Of a DNA stretch of 64,000 bases, positions 59,958-64,000 are shown in pieces. Position 1 is the first letter of the stretch; the number at the start of each line of letters is the position of its first letter. The notes under the pieces are model-generated. The model made no database searches. It was given only the letters and a program-made list of their open reading frames with translations, and had not been told where the DNA came from. The DNA is taken from NCBI GenBank assembly GCA_030144965.1, contig JAMPUU010000024.1:372001-436000 (forward strand), written 5' to 3'. The translations under genes were made by a program, and so were the position numbers. The DNA comes from Nitrospira sp. BO4. Its GTDB lineage: Bacteria; Nitrospirota; Nitrospiria; Nitrospirales; Nitrospiraceae.

Positions 59958-61147
59958 AATGATTCGCCTCGCATTCTCGCGACTTGCTGCACGTCCTTGT
60001 CTCCACGCCCCGAAAGGTTCGCGATGATGAGCTGGGATTTCTTGAGTTTGGGAGCGAGCTTGACGACTTGCGCGATCGCATGGGCGCTTTCGAGCGCGGG
60101 AACGATGCCCTCTTCGTGCGCCAGGAGATCAAAGGCCGACAATGCTTCTGCGTCCGTCGCATAGGTGTACTCGATCCGGCCTTGATCATGGTAGAGACTA
60201 TGCTCCGGTCCGACAGCCGCATAATCCAGACCGGCCGAGACCGAATGCGTCAAATTGATCTGTCCGTTTTCATCTTGAAGCAGGTAGGTCATGGTGCCTT
60301 GCAAAACTCCCGGTTTGCCGCCGGAGAACCGCGCGGCGTGTTTTCCGCTTTCGACCCCGAGCCCTCCGGCTTCAACACCGATCATCTTGACCTTGGGATC
60401 ACGGAGAAACGCATGGAAAAGACCGATCGAATTGCTTCCTCCCCCTACACAGGCGACGAGGTAGTCCGGCAGGCGCTTTTCAGCGGAAAGAATCTGTTTC
60501 CTCGCCTCCCGCCCGATGATCGCCTGAAAGTCGCGGATCATCATGGGATAGGGATGCGCACCCAGAACCGAGCCCAAGACATAGTGTGTGGTGCGCACGT
60601 TGGTCGTCCAATCTCGCATGGCCTCGCTGATGGCATCTTTGAGTGTGCGGCTGCCGGCATCGACACCGGTCACGGTCGCACCCAACAGGCGCATGCGAAA
60701 GACGTTCAACGCCTGCCGTTGCATATCTTCGGTGCCCATGTAGATTTCGCACTGCAGTCCGAACATGGCCGCCGCCGTGGCCGTCGCGACACCGTGCTGA
60801 CCCGCCCCGGTCTCGGCTATGATTCGCTGCTTCTTCATGCGCAAGGCCAGCAACACTTGGCCGATCGCATTGTTGATCTTGTGCGCGCCGGTATGGCACA
60901 GGTCTTCCCGCTTCAGGTAGATCTTGGCTCCGCCTAATTTTTTGGTCAGCCGATCGGCGCGATAGAGACTGGTAGGCCGTCCGACATACTGCTTGAGGTA
61001 ATAGGCGAGGTCGGTCTGAAATCGGCGGTCTTTTTTCGCCTTGGCATACTCGCCTTCCAACTCCAAAAGCGCCGGCATGAGGGTTTCGGGCACATAACGG
61101 CCACCATAAGACCCAAATCGGCCATGGCTGTCTGGAAGCATCGGCAT
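59954..61147 (-). CDS. trpB: Tryptophan synthase beta subunit
   Basis: 397 residues, PLP enzyme that joins indole and serine. The PLP lysine is in [17 protein letters not shown], with [17 protein letters not shown] at the start and the phosphate-binding [18 protein letters not shown] later. The ribosome site AGGAGG lies about eleven bases before the ATG and survives right next to the repeat element at 61174. Because that element fills the space after trpF, trpBA may be partly uncoupled from trpDCF. Confidence 0.97.
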   Translation of the reverse strand: MPMLPDSHGRFGSYGGRYVPETLMPALLELEGEYAKAKKDRRFQTDLAYYLKQYVGRPTSLYRADRLTKKLGGAKIYLKREDLCHTGAHKINNAIGQVLLALRMKKQRIIAETGAGQHGVATATAAAMFGLQCEIYMGTEDMQRQALNVFRMRLLGATVTGVDAGSRTLKDAISEAMRDWTTNVRTTHYVLGSVLGAHPYPMMIRDFQAIIGREARKQILSAEKRLPDYLVACVGGGSNSIGLFHAFLRDPKVKMIGVEAGGLGVESGKHAARFSGGKPGVLQGTMTYLLQDENGQINLTHSVSAGLDYAAVGPEHSLYHDQGRIEYTYATDAEALSAFDLLAHEEGIVPALESAHAIAQVVKLAPKLKKSQLIIANLSGRGDKDVQQVARMRGESL

Positions 61148-61173
61148 TCGATCAACCCTCCTAAAAAGATTTC

Positions 61174-61301
61174 AGCAGGCTGTTCAAAAAGGCCGGCCAG
61201 CGAGGCCACAGCGAGCGAAGAGGCGAGGCATACTCTGCTCCGTATGTTGAGCCTCTGAGCGATGCGAGAACAAAGCTGGCGGACGTTTTCAACAGCCTGC
61301 T
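61174..61301. repeat. Palindromic repeat element, copy 2, between trpF and trpB
   Basis: 128 bp with nearly perfect terminal inverted repeats (AGCAGGCTGTTCAAAA against AGCAGGCTGTTGAAAA). Interior blocks GCCACAGCGAGCGA, TTGAGCCTCTGAGCGA and GATGCGAGAAC are shared with the element at 63815. The whole can fold into one long hairpin. It occupies nearly the whole gap between trpF and trpB. Confidence 0.85.
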
Positions 61302-61320
61302 AGGAGTATAGCCACGGCGA

Positions 61321-61947
61321 TCAGACAGGCACAAGTCTGGCCGCTTCAATAAACGCCTTAAGCTTATGGAGGTCCTTCTTGCCGGGGCTCTTTTCCACCC
61401 CACTGCTCACATCGACTCCATATGGACGTACCGTCTTGATCGCATCTGCCACGTTTTCCGGAGTCAATCCACCGGCCAGAATGATCGGAAGAGATCGAGC
61501 TACTTCCTGGGCCAATGTCCAATCGACTGTCTGCCCCGTGCCTCCATAAGCCTGGTCTGAATACGCATCGATGAGAAATCCTCGAACATTTGCCTGCTCT
61601 TGAAACCCGGCCAGGGTGAGAACGGTCCCATGGTCCTTGAGACGGAGGGCTTTGAGAGCCGGACGACCGAGGTGTTGGCAGTACAGAGGCGATTCATCTC
61701 CATGCAGTTGGGCAAGGGCAAAACCACATTCATCCATGAGCGCCCGAACCGTCCCGGCCTCTTCGTTGACGAACACCCCGACCGGCAGCACGAAAGGCGG
61801 GAGTTCCGCGACAATGGCCCTCACGAGAGACGGGTCTACCCAGCGTGGGCTTTTGCGGTACATCACAAATCCCAGCGCGTCCGCGCCTGCGGCAACCGCG
61901 CCCTTCGCATCCTCCAGGTTGGTGATCCCGCAAATTTTTATCTTCAT
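61321..61947 (-). CDS. trpF: Phosphoribosylanthranilate isomerase
   Basis: 208 residues from the ATG at 61947 (MKIKICGITNLEDAKGAV), which carries the KICGI active-site Cys. TIM-barrel landmarks follow: GFVMYRKSPRWV, VGVFVNE, LQLHGDE-like LAQLHGDESP, ILAGGLTPENV and GVDVSSGVEKSPGKKD. Catalytic Asp is in the FLIDAYSDQAYGGTGQ strand. It lies 10 bp after trpC. The start at 61974 would overlap trpC and adds no family similarity. Confidence 0.95.
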   Translation of the reverse strand: MKIKICGITNLEDAKGAVAAGADALGFVMYRKSPRWVDPSLVRAIVAELPPFVLPVGVFVNEEAGTVRALMDECGFALAQLHGDESPLYCQHLGRPALKALRLKDHGTVLTLAGFQEQANVRGFLIDAYSDQAYGGTGQTVDWTLAQEVARSLPIILAGGLTPENVADAIKTVRPYGVDVSSGVEKSPGKKDLHKLKAFIEAARLVPV

Positions 61948-61957
61948 GGTGAATGCT

Positions 61958-62785
61958 CTACGCAGACTGCGCACTGCCAGAGACGACGCCGAGCAACTCT
62001 CGAACTTTGTCGGCCGTGTGCTCGGCGCGAATAAGCGATTCGCCGATCAACATGGCATGAACGCCGCCCTCGATCAGTTTTGTCACATCATCGCGGCCAT
62101 GAATCCCGCTTTCACTGATGATCAGCTTGTCGGAAGGAATTCGTTTCGCCAGACGGAAGGTGACGTTGAGATCGGTCGTGAAGGTGTTGAGATCCCTATT
62201 GTTGATCCCGATCATTCTCGCGGTGGGAATCCACTCCAAGACCGTATCCAACTCCCTCTCGTGATGGGTTTCGAACAGGCTGTCCATCTTCAGTTCGGTG
62301 GCCAAAGCGTGGAAATCCATGAGTTGGCGACGTTCCAGCGCAGCCACGATCAGCAAGACGGCATCGGCACCGTGTGCCCGCGCTTCATAGAATTGCACCT
62401 CGCCGACCATGAATTCCTTATTGAGCGCCGGGATCGGCAACGCTTCCTTGATCTCTTTCAAGTACCGCAGGTCGCCCTGGAAAAACTCCTTGTCCGTCAG
62501 GACCGACACCGCGGATGCGCCCTGTTCATAATACGTGCGGGCAAGCGTCAGATAGTCGAACTGTACAGCAAATTCCGGTCGTAACAGTCCTAAACTCGGA
62601 GACGCCTTTTTGACCTCCGCGATCAGGGCCGGGCTGGTGCGAGGTTTTGTCGCGTCCAGCGTGACGGCAAAGCCGAGTGTCGGCGGGGCGTCTCGGATCG
62701 CCGCTTTGAGGTCGGCCAGATAGGACCGGCTTTGCTTGTGCCTGAGCTCCGCTTTTTTATGCTCGAGGATGCGATCCAGGATCAT
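61958..62785 (-). CDS. trpC: Indole-3-glycerol phosphate synthase
   Basis: 275 residues from the ATG at 62785 (MILDRILEHKKAELRH), seven bases after the trpD stop. Landmarks: PALIAEVKKASPSLGLLRPEF with the catalytic Lys, ASAVSVLTDKEFFQGDLRYL, ALNKEFMV, DAVLLIVAAL, IGINNRDLNTF and ISESGIHGRDDV. It closes the indole ring from the TrpF product. A TTG at 62815 would lengthen it by ten residues; I prefer the ATG. Confidence 0.96.
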   Translation of the reverse strand: MILDRILEHKKAELRHKQSRSYLADLKAAIRDAPPTLGFAVTLDATKPRTSPALIAEVKKASPSLGLLRPEFAVQFDYLTLARTYYEQGASAVSVLTDKEFFQGDLRYLKEIKEALPIPALNKEFMVGEVQFYEARAHGADAVLLIVAALERRQLMDFHALATELKMDSLFETHHERELDTVLEWIPTARMIGINNRDLNTFTTDLNVTFRLAKRIPSDKLIISESGIHGRDDVTKLIEGGVHAMLIGESLIRAEHTADKVRELLGVVSGSAQSA

Positions 62786-62792
62786 GAGTCGG

Positions 62793-63806
62793 TCACGCTC
62801 TTGTAGTAAATGCAATGAGCCGGTCCAGCTTCTCTCCAGCGGCCCCCGAGTCGATCGTTTCTTGGGCGAGGCGGAAGCCTTCCTTCAGGGTTTTCGCTTT
62901 CCGGCCTGCTACCATTGCAGGAGCGGCGTTCAGGCATACGATGTCCCGTTTTGGACCTTTCTTGCCCTGCAAGATCTCCTTCGCGATGCGCGCGTTGTCT
63001 TCCGGCGTGCCGCCGGCGACCTCTTTTCTCGCCATCCGCTTCACCTCGAACTCCTCCGGCGAAACAAAATAACTCGACACCACGCCGGCCTTCCCCTCGG
63101 AGACTTTCGTCCGGTCCGACAGGGTGATCTCATCCAGACCATCCATGCCGTGAATCACGAAGCAATGCTGTGATCCCAGCTCCAGCAGGACGCGCCCCAA
63201 GATGTCCGTCCACTTTGCATCATAGACTCCGAGCACTTGGTGCGTGGCGCCGGCTGGATTCGCCAACGGACCAAGCACGTTCAGAATGGTCCGGATTCCC
63301 ATCTCCTGCCGCACCCCGGCGCATTGCTTCATCGCGCCGTGGTAGAGGGGCGCGAACAAAAATCCGATACCGACTTCATCGATACACTCGGCGACCCTGT
63401 TCGGCTCCAGATCGATCTTGACACCGAGGACGCTCAGCACATCAGCGCTGCCTGATCTGGACGACACGGAACGATTGCCGTGTTTGGCCACGGTAATGCC
63501 GGCTCCGGCGACCACGAATCCCGCTGTCGTGGAGATATTAAACGTGTCGGCCCCATCCCCGCCGGTGCCGCAGGTGTCGACGATGATCGATGCCCCAACC
63601 CTGATTCGCGTCGCCCGTAATCGCATGGCGTTGACCGAACCGACGACTTCGGCGACTGTTTCGCCTTTCTGCCTGAGTCCCATGAGGTAGGCGGCCACCT
63701 GAGCCGAGGTTGCAGCTCCGTCCATGATTTCCAACATGACCGCTTCGGCCTCCGATGCAGAAAGGTCGGTTCGGTCGGCCAATTTGGCGAGCGCATCTTT
63801 GATCAT
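62793..63806 (-). CDS. trpD: Anthranilate phosphoribosyltransferase
   Basis: 337 residues. PRPP-binding and anthranilate-binding motifs are intact: DTCGTGGDGADTFNISTTAGFVVAGAG, KHGNRSVSSRSGSADVL, FLFAPLYHGAMK and GIRTILNVLGPLANPAGATHQVLGV. First gene in the window of the trp unit; trpE and trpG would lie outside it. No ribosome site is visible before its ATG, and the repeat element at 63815 begins only nine bases upstream, so its expression signals may be supplied or blocked by that element. Confidence 0.97.
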   Translation of the reverse strand: MIKDALAKLADRTDLSASEAEAVMLEIMDGAATSAQVAAYLMGLRQKGETVAEVVGSVNAMRLRATRIRVGASIIVDTCGTGGDGADTFNISTTAGFVVAGAGITVAKHGNRSVSSRSGSADVLSVLGVKIDLEPNRVAECIDEVGIGFLFAPLYHGAMKQCAGVRQEMGIRTILNVLGPLANPAGATHQVLGVYDAKWTDILGRVLLELGSQHCFVIHGMDGLDEITLSDRTKVSEGKAGVVSSYFVSPEEFEVKRMARKEVAGGTPEDNARIAKEILQGKKGPKRDIVCLNAAPAMVAGRKAKTLKEGFRLAQETIDSGAAGEKLDRLIAFTTRA

Positions 63807-63814
63807 GGGATTTT

Positions 63815-63992
63815 AGCAGGCAGGGTGCTCAATAAGACCGCTGGTCTCACCCGCCCGACCCCGGTGCGCCAAGACGCACCTCTCCATATGCCAGGCCACA
63901 GCGAGCGATGAGGCGAAGGCGTACCTTGGGCCGTACGTTGAGCCTCGGAGCGATGCGAGAACGCCGCTGGCGGACTTTTTCAGCATCCTGCT
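63815..63992. repeat. Palindromic repeat element, copy 3, just before trpD
   Basis: 178 bp bounded by AGCAGG at left and CCTGCT at right; the right terminal repeat CTTTTTCAGCATCCTGCT matches the left one after a short insertion. It shares GGCCACAGCGAGCGATGAGGC and GAGCGATGCGAGAACGCC-like blocks with copies 1 and 2. It lies immediately upstream of trpD and ends eight bases before the window edge. Confidence 0.82.
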
Positions 63993-64000
63993 AGAGTTTT

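Noticed and set aside
59984..60937. 317-residue plus-strand frame
   Set aside because: Antisense to trpB, which is certain from its motifs; no recognisable domain or ribosome site.
61616..62584. 322-residue plus-strand frame
   Set aside because: Antisense to trpF and trpC; a shadow of their codon pattern.

Overview
The window reads as chromosomal DNA of a Gram-negative bacterium, most likely a Nitrospira-like member of the Nitrospirota. This rests on the gene mix (AddAB-type helicase-nuclease, a trpD-C-F-B-A cluster, lgt, lnt and lolCD lipoprotein genes, many small exported proteins of unknown function) and on a palindromic repeat present three times that I associate with Nitrospira genomes. 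The assignment is inference, since no rRNA or other decisive marker lies in the window.

Layout. 0-6.6 kb: end of a cyclodeaminase-type folate gene, rpsU, nth, a PGPGW membrane protein, polA and several small exported or zinc-ribbon proteins. 6.7-14.7 kb: two segments bounded by three same-direction copies of the 3' part of a tRNA-Leu(UAA) gene. One segment carries an amidohydrolase and a uracil-DNA-glycosylase-like protein, the other a 1454-residue hybrid kinase with two kinase cores. 15-16.5 kb: a stand-alone receiver and a run of very small genes, one like superinfection immunity proteins. 16.5-21.4 kb: lipoprotein, porin-like, solute-binding and haem-binding exported proteins, then lgt. 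21.6-28.5 kb: a Zn-metallopeptidase and the addA/addB pair. 28.6-31.2 kb: small redox, zinc-ribbon and exported proteins and an EEP phosphatase. 31.4-36.2 kb: a complete two-subunit DNA topoisomerase VI with an SF2 helicase, unusual for a bacterium. 36.4-45.6 kb: WD40 and Kelch exported proteins, a CPBP protease, a pair of related proteins of unknown function and a PilZ protein. 45.7-53.9 kb: co-directional lnt-prfB-lysS-lolC/E-lolD, then an outer membrane protein and a lipoprotein; prfB carries the classical +1 frameshift site. 54-58.8 kb: decaying accessory DNA, including a frameshifted nucleotidyltransferase between direct repeats copied from the preceding lipoprotein gene and a broken duplicate of an exported propeller-like protein. 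59.2-63.8 kb: trpD, trpC, trpF, a repeat element, trpB and trpA on the minus strand.

How it fits together. Lgt, Lnt and LolCD are three steps of lipoprotein maturation and sorting, consistent with the several lipobox proteins here. AddAB, Pol I, endonuclease III and the UDG-like protein are repair functions. Topo VI with its helicase forms a tight three-gene unit with 6-bp and 10-bp gaps. The accessory stretches (6.7-14.7, 15.5-16.5, 41-45 and 54-58.8 kb) hold most of what I cannot explain. I saw no integrase, transposase, rRNA or CRISPR array.
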